Of a stretch of DNA of 64,000 nt, positions 11,877 to 23,989 are shown one piece after another. The DNA is from Annulohypoxylon bovei var. microspora (lineage: Eukaryota; Ascomycota; Sordariomycetes; Xylariales; Hypoxylaceae). Where the stretch lies: the NCBI GenBank assembly GCA_022836615.1, contig MU405255.1, positions 1 to 64,000 on the forward strand. Reading direction: 5' to 3'. A model generated the notes under the pieces. The model was not told the origin of the DNA. It was given only the letters and a program-made list of their open reading frames with translations, and made no database searches. The translations under genes and the position numbers were made by a program. How positions within the stretch are numbered: position 1 is the first letter of the stretch; the number at the start of each line of letters is the position of its first letter.

Positions 11877-12757
11877 TGTCTGATCGAAACGTCTAAGTTC
11901 CCGGTCCCAGGTCTGTTACATCTTGCCCTGATCCCGAGCGATATAGGATCGGCGTCGACCCCCGTCCTCGATTCGCGCTATTCAATTGCCGTACACGTTA
12001 TATGCGCATGTGCGGTAGTAGCGTACATGTACGTAGTAGTGGTGTCTCGTTCTAATCGAACTAGTAGATTTCATCAGCGATCTTTGATGATAGCGATGGT
12101 GATGATGAGGAGGAGATGGTTGGTATAATACCTACGTACAGTGTGCGAATATGGATGTATTATTTCAAGTAAATACCTACTTATGTACACAAGTAACTAG
12201 GTAATGTACAACTTGGAAGGCTTGGTAGGGGTAGGGGCATGAAGTACATAATCAACGAGTGGAACCGTCGTCTCGTACCTGCTTCATTAAACAAACTACA
12301 TTGTGTATGACATGATATACGTGTATAAAGAATGTATTGATTTTATATGTACTCGAGCTTAGGTGTATTTATTATTCAAAGCTCATACTTTTAAGTCTTT
12401 TAGCATTTGATTGTTGATTATTTGAGTCGTCGTCCTTGGGTATGGATGTACAGTAGATACAGATACAGATACCGCCTACATGGCTATGTACCTACATAGT
12501 ACTTCAGTTGAATTATGGGTGGACCCAAATTTATGTAATACCCGACGCACTTCAAGGTTATGATTGAAGGTAATTTACGTAAAAGTACCTATACTTACGA
12601 CGCCACAAAACCTTGAGTACTACAAGCGCTAGGTACTGTCACTGCCACATCTGCCCCTCTTCGCCCCGCCATCATCTAAAAGATGAAAGTTCGACATATC
12701 AAATTACAATTATCATCATTCGTAAATATCTGAGATCCAAAGCTCAACTCGCCTACC
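11877..12757. other. Divergent promoter region of hbrB and gon7
   Basis: About 880 bp between the start codons of hbrB (minus) and gon7 (plus). It must hold both promoters. No reading frame with coding character was seen. Confidence 0.6.
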
Positions 12758-13129
12758 ATGTCGTCTTCCTCGCCAACCGTGATCCCGAATACCCAGGTCA
12801 CAGCAACCTATACCAATTCAAAATCCGCTAGCGATTCTTCCTCTTCCTCCTCCTCTTCCCCGTCTCCATCTTCGACTGCTCCCTTCACGCTCGCAACACC
12901 CTTGACCCTACCTGACTCAGACTCCTCGGCGGATAAGACGTCGTACCTAAAGACGCTACGCGGAGCCGTATCTGCGCTGCAGGAGCGTGTGAACAGCGAG
13001 CTGACGGCGCGCATGGAGGAAGAGGCGCGCGAGATAGCGGCCGCATCTAAGGGTGCTAGCGTTGGCGGCATCGACGAGGCTGCTGAAGAGGAAAACTATG
13101 GCGAGGAGGTGGTAGAGGATGAAGAGTGA
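12758..13129 (+). CDS. gon7: EKC/KEOPS complex subunit GON7
   Basis: Single-exon gene of 123 residues. The N-terminal half is a Ser/Thr/Pro-rich tail. The conserved core (about residues 62-95) contains TSYLKTLRGAVSALQERVN followed by ELTARMEEEAREIA, which matches the helical region of ascomycete Gon7. The C-terminus is strongly acidic (EEENYGEEVVEDEE). Gon7 is the fungal fifth subunit of the KEOPS/EKC complex (with Kae1, Bud32, Cgi121 and Pcc1). The complex makes the universal t6A modification at position 37 of tRNAs reading ANN codons and also affects telomeres and transcription. Gon7 binds Pcc1 and blocks its dimerisation. The gene is convergent with VPS39, and about 510 bp separate the two stops. 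The start is the first ATG of the frame and is followed by a small-residue-rich N-terminus. Confidence 0.85.
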   Translation: MSSSSPTVIPNTQVTATYTNSKSASDSSSSSSSSPSPSSTAPFTLATPLTLPDSDSSADKTSYLKTLRGAVSALQERVNSELTARMEEEAREIAAASKGASVGGIDEAAEEENYGEEVVEDEE

Positions 13130-13638
13130 TAGACCTATCGATCGAACCGTTTCCGCGACCTCGTCAATACCTATGAAGTAACCTATGAAGTAAATGAGTG
13201 AATGGATCCGGAGGGACGAGCATGTTTGAGCAAGGCTTAGACTTAGAGACGTTTGGACTAGCCGTACGAAGGCGCTATTTACTCGGCACGGCTCCTCTCC
13301 TCTGATGATCACTTCGAAGAAGCGAGAAACAAAAGGCGTTGTCAATTTGACTAAGGTCTAGATACGGGGTATTGCCTACTCGTCGCCTCTACTCCGACAG
13401 CATGCAACAATAATCACCTTATGCTTATAATCTCAGACAACCCTCAAACAACCGGAACACCCCCTCTTCGATATATGCGATAGCGGCTCGGCGCTTATCC
13501 CTCGTCGCGTCGATGCTCATACTATAAACGCCCTCGTGGTAACAGGTGATTTCGTGCCTCGATATCCGCGTTGGCGCAGGTGAGGGGAACCTTGAAATGC
13601 GTAAGTCGGCGATCTTCCCTGCCTCGTTCGCGGACGGG

Positions 13639-16600
13639 TCAGCCGTGCCTCCCCCACGAGCCGGCGATCCGCTCGCCCCGGCTGCCGCTCATGCTGCGCC
13701 CCGGCCTTCCCAGGCATCCGTAGTGGACGACGGTGTTATCCGGAAGCACCGCCACGACGCTGTTGCCCAGTCTCTTGTGGCAGACGCCGCACACCCTCTC
13801 ATCGCCTATGACGACCCTCCTGCTGCGCCCGCTCTGGCCGCCGGGGATGCCGTCCCCGAGCAGCAGCAGCGCCTGCGTGTTCACGAGCTGCGTTTTGCGC
13901 AGCCCCTCGACGATGCGCGACTCCGAGATGACGCTGTTGGCCGCGCGGATGCGCCCTCGGAAGTACGACTCGAGCTCCGTTACCGGAAGGTCGTCGGGTA
14001 TGAGGGACAGCGTCGACTCCGCCGGCAGGCGAGAGCCGTGCCTCGAGAGGAGGGACAGGGCCGGCTCTAGGTTCGGCTTGTTCGACGGCGGCGGGGTGAG
14101 GTACAGGGAGAGCAGCATGTGGTAGATCGAGGGCTTCGAGTCGGGGTCGCGGTCGTCCTCGTCGGCCAGCAGCGCGGCGAAGGATTCCCGGCGGGAGCTG
14201 GGCAGCGCGTGGATGCGGTTGCAGTACCTAGCGTCTCTTGTAAGCAGCGTTCGTCAGCGGTAGAATGCGTACCTACTCCTCTGCTTTCGCGTAGTCCTGC
14301 ATGTTGAACACGTAGATCTCGAGTGCCTGCTTGTGCGAACCCATGTTGCTGAACACTATGGCCCGAGCCTCGTAGAATGCCGGATCTGCAAAGGTTATCG
14401 GTTGTTACTACTTTTGTCTCATACCAGGATCGACATGTCTGTAATGGACGTGGACGACCTACCGTCGCGGGGGATTATGCTCAGCGCTCTGCTGAGGCTG
14501 TACTGCTGGCTTCCTTTCAGGAAGGTCACGAGGCTGTTCAGCTTCTCGTCCCACGCCTCGTCGCGCTTGTCGTCTCTCAGGGCCTGGACCAGCAGCTCCA
14601 CCAGCTGGTTGTGGAAGTCCGGCGTGCCGTCTTCGAGCTCCGTGATGATGTGCTCCAGGTACCGGATCTCCAGGTTGACGTCGATGGCGCCGAGGTATCG
14701 GACGACCCTCTCTCGCGGCAGGGTCTCGGCGTTTTCGCTGTCCGCCAGGAAGACCTCCATCCCCTGGCTCGGGTCGCGCCGCAGGACCCAGTCCGCGAAC
14801 TCGAGGATGATGTCGATCATCTCCGGCGGGAGGCTCTGCAGGTAGCCCACCGTTCTCCGCGGGCCGCGCAGCTGCTCGGGTATCGCCACCTCCGAGTCCG
14901 CGTGCCCGTTGATGTCGAGCTTGGCCGGCTCCCCTTCCGGCTTTACGTCTCCGAACTTGCGGAGGAGGGTGAGCGCGTCGCGGTGGAGCTTCTTTCCGTA
15001 GAAGAAGTCGACCAGCTCGTTGTAGCGGCTGTTCTTGAGGAGGTGCTCGTTCACCACTGCGGGGTCGCAGAAGTTCGGGATGCGGAAGAGGGAGCCGGCG
15101 AGGGTGGGCGTGACGAACATCAGGCCGCGGAAGAGGGCGGTGTCGACCACGGTAAACGTCTCCTTGAGCTCCTGCTCGAGCTGCTCGTCGGATTCCGAGC
15201 GGGGGTGCGTCAGCAGGGCGTCCAAGTTCTCGTCTAGGCTCGTCGGCGAATCTTTGTTGGTGGTCGGTTTGCGAGGCTTCAGCTTTGCGGTCGCCGGGTC
15301 GATCCACCGCTGCAGACGCGTCCTCGTGCCGGCCAGGTAGCTGTTGAGCTCGCGGACGGCCTTGATCAGGTCCTTCCCTTCCAGCGGCCCGTCCTCCTCG
15401 CCGTTCTCCTTCTTGACCTTGGTCTTGGTCTTGGTCTTAGCCTTGACGCTCGCCGCGTCCTCGTTGTCGGTGCCGCCCTTCTTGGACGACGTGATAGAGG
15501 CCGCGTCGGAGTCCCCCTTGCGATGTCCCATCCAGTACTTCGCGAAGGCGCTGGGCTTGGAGGGAGACGCGACCTCGACGCCGGCGTCGGCTTTGACCGC
15601 CTTTTCGCCGTTGACCTTCTCGTCCTCTTCCTGGTCCTCCTCCTCCTCGGAGCTCTCCTCTCGCGTAGACTCGGCGGAGAGGTCCCCGGCGATCGTCCTG
15701 GGGTACAGCCTCAGCACCCTCTGAGGGGGCGCGTGCACCTCGTCCTCGTTAAATAGCGCCAGGCTCTCCGAGAACTTCTTCTTCTTGAAGAGCACCTCCG
15801 CCTTCAGCATCTTAGCCTCCCGCATAGTGCCGGTCTTATCCTTCAGCAGCGCGTCTTCGAGCATGCCGAGCACGCTCACGGCCTCGTCGTACTTGGCCGT
15901 GTCGACCAGCTCCCGCACCTGGGTGTCGTAGTCCGTGGCCTCCATCTTCCACACGGCCCGGTCGCTGCTGATGTGGAAGCCCTTGCCGGCGTGGGCGAGG
16001 CTGACCGTCGGCGGCGGGAAGTGCAGCTGCGCCGCGCCGGGAAGCTCTATGCTCTGCAGGAGGCTCAGCGTCTCCGGATTCCGCACCTCCAGCGTGCCTT
16101 TGGCCGGCGGCTGGAGGACCAGGATGTAGGGGTAGCTGTATCCGATGCTCTCGGGGGCGTTCTGCCACGGCACCTGGCGCTTGTCCAGCGGGTTCCCGTC
16201 CGTGTCGATGAACAGGGAGTTGATGTCCTTCGCGAGCAGCATCTGACCCTCGGCCAGCCTCGTGGCCAGGGGCTTCGGCATGTACCCGCCGAGTCCCATG
16301 TAGCCCATGCTCGCGGCGCCGAACCTGCTCCCCTGCCCTCCCGTGGCCGCGGCGCCCAGCCCCACGATCTCTCGCGTCTCCGAGGTGGTCACGTCTACCA
16401 GGACGTACCCCGCGTTCATGCCGCAGACGACCTTGGTCGCGTTGACCCAGGTCAGGGTCCTGACGCCCTCGGGCAGGACGATCTCGGTGACCTCGTCACG
16501 CAGCTCGCTCTCGTGCCAGCTCCATAGCAGCAGGCGCCGCTTTATAGCTACGGCGAGGCGGGTGATGATCTCCGGGATGCCGGTGGCGGCATCCTTGACG

Positions 16601-17183
16601 ATGTTGCTGGTGACGGCAAAGCAGGTGGCGTTCTTTGTTCGCGATATGGTCTCGATCAGCTCGTACGTCTGGAGGTCGTGGAGGGAGACGTGATAGTTGG
16701 AGAGGGAGACGATGATGTTGGCTTCTTTGATGATGGCGAGCTGCTCGACGGCGCGCGTTGAGAACTTCTCGACTTCGCGCAAGAGATCAGTTGGTTTTAG
16801 AGAAGGATCTGAATTCGGGCTCGTCTCGGTACTCGGGGGAGGAGAGGAGGGAGTGCCGTTGGTAGGAGGCTCGGACGGTTGGGTTAGTTCGTTTAGGCGG
16901 TATATGCGCAGCGATCCCGTATTTAGACCTACGAGAACGCGGTCGCCTGCAGTAAAAGAATAAGATTAGTTTCTTAGATATTTACCTATTTACCTATTTA
17001 TTTGTTTATATGAATCATATATAAATCGTATACGTATATCATATATAAACCATATATATATCATATAAATCATATGGATCATAGAGGTAGCAAGGACGTA
17101 CCGTGTGCTAATATCGTTTCTATCTTTGATTTGTCGCGTTGCTTGAGCTCGATGATGGGCCGAGCTGTGAATGCGGAGAGCAT
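13639..17183 (-). CDS. vps39: Vps39/Vam6 HOPS complex subunit
   Basis: Four exons: 17183-17102, 16946-14463, 14385-14277 and 14227-13639. They encode 1087 residues with consistent phases. The N-terminal citron-homology (CNH) beta-propeller covers about residues 15-350, starting MLSAFTARPIIELKQRDKSK. An acidic and Lys-rich insertion lies around residues 440-540 (EESSEEEEDQEEDEK and a K-T-K run). The rest is alpha-solenoid, including the Vps39 regions near ILEFADWVLRRDPSQGMEVF and QDYAKAEEYCNRIHALP. The latter is recreated exactly by the 49-nt intron 3. The C-terminal zinc motif is CGVC (1038-1041) with HYGC (1060-1063). As part of the HOPS tether, Vps39 binds Rab7/Ypt7 and drives fusion at the vacuole; it also takes part in vacuole-mitochondrion contacts. 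Aspergillus AvaB is the orthologue. A 154-nt first intron follows the first 27 codons. Confidence 0.93.
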
Positions 17184-18109
17184 GGTGCCCTAATGCTATC
17201 CTCGGATAATCATTGATTACGGGTTCGGGATGGAAGAGAGTGGCGCAGGACAGTTTAAGAGAGCTCGGGTCGTTCCAGAGAGAAGAGTAGATGTCGTCGT
17301 CTATTATAAAAAGGTCTAGATGTCGGATGTATAAATCAAAAATAAAGGAAAAGCGAAAGTACCTACGTATGTCATCTGAACCCTTTTGAGAGTTGGAGAC
17401 TCCTAAGGTTCGAAGCTAATGTGGATACAAGGTTACAAGGTACCTCGGCGACCTATGACCGCATAAGTCCAACTTCATGCATCCAGAAGTACACCTGGGC
17501 ATTCAATTCAATTCTTTTGGCAGGTACCAATCCACATTTCAGTGGTTGTAAGTAGAAGTTCAAAGTTGTTTACACCTATTAGGTACGTACGTATCCTTCT
17601 AATTGGATAGGAGACATGGATGGATTATACCTACCCAACCTAGTATGTTAGGCAACATTGAACCTATAAACATTTCAAGGTTGCGTAGATACCTACACGT
17701 AGGTCAGTACAATATAATGCAGGTATAGGTATGGAGTATACTACCTGTATACTACCAGACCATCATGCACGTTTAATTTTCCTAACACACCCGGCACTTA
17801 CCCAGATAGGCATATGCATACTACCTTATGTGGTTAAAACTGGAAGCAGTGTTACGGTGAAGACACCCTCACCGCAACCAACTACATGTATATACCTACC
17901 TACCTACCTACCTACCTACCTACACCTACATACATACCTAGGTACACAAGACAGACTAAGCTCTACTAGCTAGATAGAGGTTATACATGCAAGCTATCAA
18001 GTATCATGCTTTCTATATATTACGCAGATAATAACGGTGTAAGGGACCCATACGAACAATCTTGTAATTCGACATGGATAGTCTAGTATATCCCCTTAGC
18101 TCCGATACT
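17184..18109. other. Intergenic region, VPS39 promoter and PHO91 3' side
   Basis: About 930 bp. The VPS39 promoter is at the left and the phosphate transporter stop at the right. It contains a tandem ACCT tract at about 17892-17925 and several TACCTA-type motifs. No gene was seen. Confidence 0.6.
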
Positions 18110-21066
18110 CTACATCCCGATGATCCGCATTGCACCGTATCCCATGGTCACGACGACCGCGAGGGTTATCAAGCTGCTCGGCACGCCGCGGCTGATGAAA
18201 TGCTTGACGTGCAAGTACCGCTGTCCCGTCGAGTCCTCCTTCATGATAGCAGCTGTAAAATGTTAGATATTGTTCAGATATTGTTTAGATATTGTTTATA
18301 TATTATTCCCCGTCTGCATCTCAAACTCCAACTACAGCTCCAACTACAGCTCCAACTCCAACTCTGGCATCGTGCAAGGGAAAGGGAAAGGGAAAGAGGA
18401 CTCACTCATGTTAGGGAATCCGCTTGTTGGCAGCGCCATCGCCGCGCTGCACATGAGTGCCGCGGCCATCACGAGCAGGTTGGGGTGCGGCTCCTCCATA
18501 TCCTTCCCGATGTCCGACACGAGCGGTAGGATGATCAGCGCGGCGACCGTGTGGCTGATGAAGGTCGCGATCACCAAGGTCAGGCTCGAGAATATTAGCA
18601 GGATGCCGTATAGGTCTACCCCCTCCACCTCCCGAGAGATGCCCTCGGCCACGGTGTGGAGGAGCCCCGACGACTTGACGGCCTTGCCGAGGGCCAGCCC
18701 GCCCGCCGCGAGGATGATGATGGTCCACGGGAAGTTGTTGAAGTCCTCCTTGGTGAGTATGCCGACGCCGAAGAAGAGCACGATCGGGATGATGGCGATG
18801 ACGCCCATGTCGCCGAACGTCGACTCGAGCTGGTGGCTCGCGCACCAGAGCCCGATCGTGGCGATGCATATGGCGGACACGAACCACTGCAGACCTGTGA
18901 ACGGCTCCTTCACCGGTCTGATCGGCACGATGGTAGTGCCCTTTCCGGGCTGGAACGTGATGAGGAGGAGGACCCAGATCATGAGGATGGATACGACGCC
19001 CACGGGGATCACGACGAAGAACCACTCGCCCCAGGTCGGCGCCGGCTCCATGATGCCTAGCGCGACGACGTTCTGCGGCGACGCGATGGGAGAGAGCATG
19101 CCGCCGATGTTAGAGGCGAGCGCGATACCCATGATCACCGCCTTGGACATGCTAGAGCCCGAAGGGAGATTGCGCAGCATGGGCTGTCCAGCACCTCGTT
19201 AGAGAAACCTCGAAGCATCTTAGGGGGTGTAGACCTACCTCGACAATAGAAAAGCAGAGCACGGGAGCTGCTACGTTGCTGACGAGCATGCTGGCGAAGG
19301 CTGCCACGAACATGGTGGCGATGAGGACCGTCCTCGGCTGCGTCCCCGCCTTGCTGAGGACGAAGGTCGCGATCCGTTTGTCGATCTTGCACTTGGACAG
19401 GGCGGCGGCGACGGTGAAGCCTCCCAGCAGCAGCATGATGACGGGAGTCCACATCGCCGCGAAGACGTAGGGGGTGGCGTTCTTGGAATCCAGCCGCTTG
19501 TACGGCACGTCGTCTTCGCGGACGACCTGGAGGACCACGCAGAGGAACGGTATCAGCAGAGACGTCACGAAGAGCGGGATCGCCTAAGACGAGGTCAGTT
19601 GCGCGTATGATGCGGCACGCGTACCGGCGCGGCTTACCTCGGTAGCCCACAGCAGACTCACGAACACCAGCATAGCCAGGCAGTTCTGCTGCTCGGGTCG
19701 GTCCATGATGGGAACGGATAGCAGGACTAGAAATATAGCAATTATCCCGAGAAGCGTGAACATGGTTGAGCCGAACAGCCAGGTCGGGCAGGTAAAGCGC
19801 CCGACGGGGGTCTCGATCTCTCTCATGGGGGTGACGGGCGCGTCGTCGCCTTGCAGCCTCACCTTGATCCCGTCGTTCTGCGCGCCGAGGAGACCTTTGC
19901 CGAGGCTCGCGGCTTCGGCGCGGCGCTCGAGGCCGATGAGCTCTCGCCATACGGTATTTCGTTCCCAGACGACGTGCTCCCGCAGATGCGATCGGAGATC
20001 CTTCTTAGCGAGGGGCTCGTCGCCGTGGGTGACGACGTCGGCGTATGCCTTCTCCATCTTGGCGATGCTCTCCTCGCCATGTCTGATGGTCTCGGGTAAG
20101 AAGGGATAGGTAGTCTCCACGGTGTCCTTTATATATCTCGGTCGAAACTCCTTGTCGATGATCTTGTCGAACTTCTTGAGGACCTTGCTGAAGCCCGTCT
20201 TGTTCAGCTGCACGTACGACTTAAGCTCGCACAGCTGCACGTAGAGGGTGATGATGCGTTTCTTCAGCATGATGCCGGAAGAGAGCATGGCGGTCTCGGC
20301 GTAGTCGTCGTAGCCGAGGCTGTATCTGCGCGACCGGGTAAGGTCCGTCGAGGCGGTCATGTCGGTAGAAGCAAACATCGCGCTGGGGATGGTGCGCCTT
20401 CGACTATACGCCCCGAGGCTCGACCGTCGGCGCCTCCTGCTGTTGAGGGCCGAGGTCTCGTCTTGCTCGTCGTCGTCATCCTCGTCGCTATCCTCGACGC
20501 CGTCGTCGGTCGAACGGGTGCTTCGGGCGCTCTGGGCGCTCCGTGGACCGCGAGCAGGCTTCACCGGGTCGCTGATGGTATCCTGGAGGGCGGGCCTCTG
20601 AGGTAGCTCTGTCTGGTCTTGGCCGTCGGCGTCGAGCGAACCTAGATCGCGCGTAAGATCATCGACCTCGTCGAAGAGCTCCTTTTCCTTGACGACGTAG
20701 AAGGATGAGATCTTCTCTAGCTCGACGTCCAAGGCTCGACCGAAGACGACCTCGGGGTTCTCGTTTCGAAGGAGCGGTCGTGTTTCGACATCAGTGACGC
20801 CGGGCTGGTGGATAGTCTTCTCGAGCCCGTATATCCTATAAGAGGAGGCTTGTTAACGGGAAGGGTTATATATAATAGAAATAACAGAGAAGATAGCAGA
20901 GAGATGGCAGAGAGATGGCAGAGAAATAGCAGAGAAATAGCAGAGAAATAGCAGAGAAATAGCAGAGATGGGAGGAGGCTAACAATTTCTTGAGATTGCT
21001 ATATGCGATGTAATGACTGCTCCAGTCGGGGACGGCATTGAACTGGATGCTATGAGAGAACTTCAT
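18110..21066 (-). CDS. pho91: SPX-domain low-affinity phosphate transporter (Pho91/Pho90 type)
   Basis: Five exons: 21066-20984, 20835-19638, 19583-19239, 19183-18406 and 18252-18110, giving 848 residues. The N-terminal SPX domain begins MKFSHSIQFNAVPDW and continues to about residue 330, interrupted by an acidic Ser/Arg-rich loop. Its Lys-rich helix (KSYVQLNKTGFSKVLKKFDK) is the expected inositol-pyrophosphate-binding surface. From about residue 385 there are about a dozen hydrophobic segments of the divalent anion:Na+ symporter (SLC13-like) fold, including ASNIGGMLSPIASPQNVVALG and ALPTSGFPN, typical ion- and anion-binding signatures. Yeast Pho87 and Pho90 act at the plasma membrane, while Pho91 exports phosphate from the vacuole; which role applies here cannot be fixed by sequence alone. 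Intron 1 holds an 11-bp tandem repeat. VPS39, another vacuolar gene, is the neighbour, which is probably chance. Confidence 0.92.
20897..20968. repeat. 11-bp tandem repeat in intron 1 of the phosphate transporter gene
   Basis: About six copies of an 11-mer close to AGCAGAGAAAT, with some AGAGATGG variants, fill half of the 148-nt first intron. They sit between the 5' splice site at 20983 and the 3' splice site at 20836. On the coding strand the tract is pyrimidine-rich, so it may serve as, or merely have expanded from, a polypyrimidine stretch. Confidence 0.75.
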
Positions 21067-22491
21067 CTCGTCTTGTTCGTCTAACCACCTTCTCTTCTCT
21101 TCCCTTTTGATTCTCTGTCGCTGCTCCCTTTTCGATAAAGACGAAGGGGGGGTTCGATAGCTACCGAGTTGTTCGAGTTGTTCGAGTTGTTTGAGTTGGT
21201 CGAGTTTGTCAAAGTGTTGGAATTCTTCGAGTTCGTATGCGTCTCCTGATATTCCTCTATGGTTCTTGTTATAATTATTGTTATTGTTATTGTTATTGTT
21301 ATTGTTATTGTTATTGTTACTACTACTCCCTCCTCTATCCCCTATCGCCGTTAATCGCTGTCCGGGATGGTGGGGAGCTCGATGCGCGTGAGCAGAGTCG
21401 CTGTAAGAGGAAGAGGAGGGGTGGTGGACCTGAGACTTTGAGGGTGCTATGATGGAAGCGGTAATAGTAAGATTTATAGCAGAAGAGGTGGAAACTTTTT
21501 CGTTTTTGGGTCCGGCACGAAATGATGCAACTTTGGATTATACGCGATCCATCGGTGGTCCACAGAAGCGATTCTTAGCAGATCTAGATAGACTTTTAAC
21601 TCAACATGCCTCCAGGGCTATACCTAGCAGAGGTAGGTTAGTACCTAAAGTAGGTATGTTTTAGTGAGTGTTGAGATGCGACATTGCCAACTTGTAAGGT
21701 TGAAGCCTGCACATGTGTACCTCGTGTATGATCTCCCTCCCTAAAACAAACATCCCGACGAATGGGAAGCTTATCGGAGACCCACGTGTGGCTAGAAGCT
21801 CTACTAAGGATGAGCCACAGGTACTAGACTAGTAGGCATATTGAGGTACTACATTGAAATGTGTATCAATTTCTATATGATGTATAAAATAGCATCCTGT
21901 ACATATGTTAACAACATTAGAAGACAAAGGATATAATCAATAATGAAAGTTGCACATAAGTGTCATGCTTATACTGTTTCAACAATGATACCTCTATTAG
22001 CTGAGGTTAGAACTTATTTTAATAGATTATAACAGAAATAATAAGTCTAAGTAAGTAACTAATAGGTTTGAAAGAGAAATATCTAATATCAACCACTTCT
22101 ATTTGTAAGTTCATTAATATTATTCTTATATTTATTAGGAAAACTTAATTATAGTTATTCTAATAGAAACCAAACCGAATACATTTCTACAATCCGGGCA
22201 ACTACCTATCACTTTGTCAGTGCGGTTTATCATTCAACCAATCATATAGGTGCCAATCTGATACCTAAAATACCTGGCACGGCAGCACAAACCATCTTCT
22301 TCTTTACTTCTGACTCGGACCTTAACATAAGTTGCCTTTCCTTTCTCCGCATACTCCCCTCAATCAGCTGTTCAACCATTTGCCTGCCTAAATCAATCTA
22401 CTCCCCCATATCTCATCCATATCCACATCTCATCCACATCTCATCCACATCTCACCCGTATCTCATCCGTACGCTCGCATTTGCAGTCAAC
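21067..22491. other. Divergent promoter region between phosphate transporter and F-box gene
   Basis: About 1.4 kb with a run of GAGTTGTT-like repeats (about 21166-21210) and a TTATTG hexanucleotide microsatellite (about 21268-21318) close to the transporter start. The region near 21850-22200 is AT-rich. The F-box leader has repeated CATCTCATCCA units at about 22412-22470. No gene was seen. Confidence 0.6.
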
Positions 22492-22992
22492 ATGAACCGG
22501 CGTCCTCGCGGATGGCATCCTTGGCACCTCGAGGAACACCGTCGTCGAATGCGGGCTGCCGAAGCTGGCCGCCAACAAGCGGCGGCGGCACGTCCCCTTC
22601 GGGTCATCGCTGGCCCACCTCAGCCTATCTCAGACGTAGCCGTTGCTGGACTAGGTCTTCTAGACACTCTACCAAACGAGATCATCATGATTATATTGGC
22701 CAACTGCACCCTGCGTTCTCTCCTACGACTCGAACGCGTGAACAGGGCTGCTAGGAAGCTTGTGGGTATGCTGTATCGCATTGAATATATTAGAGAGACT
22801 GCGAAGGGCATCGTCGAACGCGCCAGCCCTCCCTACCGCCAGTTCATGTTCACCATCTTGAAGATCAGTACGCATCAGGGGCTATGCCACCTCTTGACTA
22901 CCTATACTTGCGAGACGTGTGGCAAGCCGGGCTCGTTCCGCATGAAAAAGGTCAAGGTTCTCTGTGATATCTGCTGCTCATCGAAGAATTGA
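22492..22992 (+). CDS. Small F-box protein with C-terminal CxxC pairs
   Basis: Single-exon gene of 166 residues. After a basic Arg/Ala-rich N-terminus, residues 56-98 form an F-box: LLDTLPNEIIMIILANC, then LRSLLRLERVNRAARKL. F-box proteins bind Skp1 and serve as substrate adaptors in SCF ubiquitin ligases. The C-terminus has CETC at 140-143 and CDIC at 158-161, separated by 14 residues, which would suit a small zinc knuckle. No typical substrate-binding repeats are present, so the product is a very short, possibly reduced F-box protein. The ATG follows a CT/CA-rich leader and is the first in frame. Its target is unknown. Confidence 0.7.
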   Translation: MNRRPRGWHPWHLEEHRRRMRAAEAGRQQAAAARPLRVIAGPPQPISDVAVAGLGLLDTLPNEIIMIILANCTLRSLLRLERVNRAARKLVGMLYRIEYIRETAKGIVERASPPYRQFMFTILKISTHQGLCHLLTTYTCETCGKPGSFRMKKVKVLCDICCSSKN

Positions 22993-23989
22993 GTGACCGC
23001 TGAGCCGAGTGAGACTAGAGTACTTTGTTCGCCTTACGTTGCCCCGAGGTCGGAGTAGCCGGGACGATAGCGAAACACTGAGCTATGCACGAACGGGGGG
23101 TTCTCTCGCCCAGGACGTGATTATGCATCGATCGTGGTCAGTCTTTACAGGACAGGATGGTATTGAGGCGTCATCGCGGAGCGTAGCTATGATATATGAG
23201 TTATGACATTTGAGCCATAGTGCTCCCTACGAAACTTATTTCTTACATCAAATCAATGGTATAATTATCGGTAGGCGCCTAGGTATTTAGTTCAATAAAA
23301 GTATGTATCCAAGACCATCCTGAACCAATCCTACTCCCCTCTGATATTCATCTAGTATCTAGGTACCTGCTTATTAAACACCTTAGTATAGCCCCTATTC
23401 CACATTCTGGCCCTCGACAACTCTATCGCACAACATTCCGTCGTCAGTGCTGATCTTGTCAGTCTAGCTAAACTTCCAAGGTTGCGTATTGACTTGATCA
23501 ATGATCATATTATTAACAATGGTAGAATAGGTATCTAAGGAGCTGATATAGGGGTTGGACCCGCTTTTTCGGTCGTTTCCTAGGATTTAAGCTTGAACGA
23601 TGGGTAGGCAGGTATTCTACCAGCCAGTGTTGATTTCTCGCGGTATTCTCGACCCCAGACCACAGTTGTGTACGGTGCTCCTGATACCGTGCGCGGTCCC
23701 TAAATAGACATACAGCTGTCAACCGCCGGGAACACGTCGCTACTCTGGACCTCTGGTTGACGGAAGTTTTGTCGCCGTAATTCCCAAAGCCCTGGGCTAG
23801 GCTCCGTGGGTAGTCGGCTGCGGTGATGCTAGGTTTGTTAACCAGTCTAGATGGTCTCACGTTTTGGAGGTCTTGTCCGGGCTACACATGGTGATCCGGA
23901 TATCACTTGGCGGTGCCCAGGATGGGTTATAGGTGCAGACTGTTTCCTGCAAAGTAGAGTCCGGTGTGGCGAGAATAGATTCGAGACGA
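22993..23989. other. Intergenic region, nothing recognised
   Basis: About 1 kb between the stops of the F-box gene and the DUF7136 gene. A 115-codon frame on the minus strand (23513-23860) has no recognisable domain and is not called. Confidence 0.55.

Noticed and set aside
14377..15237. 286-codon plus-strand frame opposite vps39
   Set aside because: Mirror of the Vps39 coding strand, which shows domain and splice evidence.
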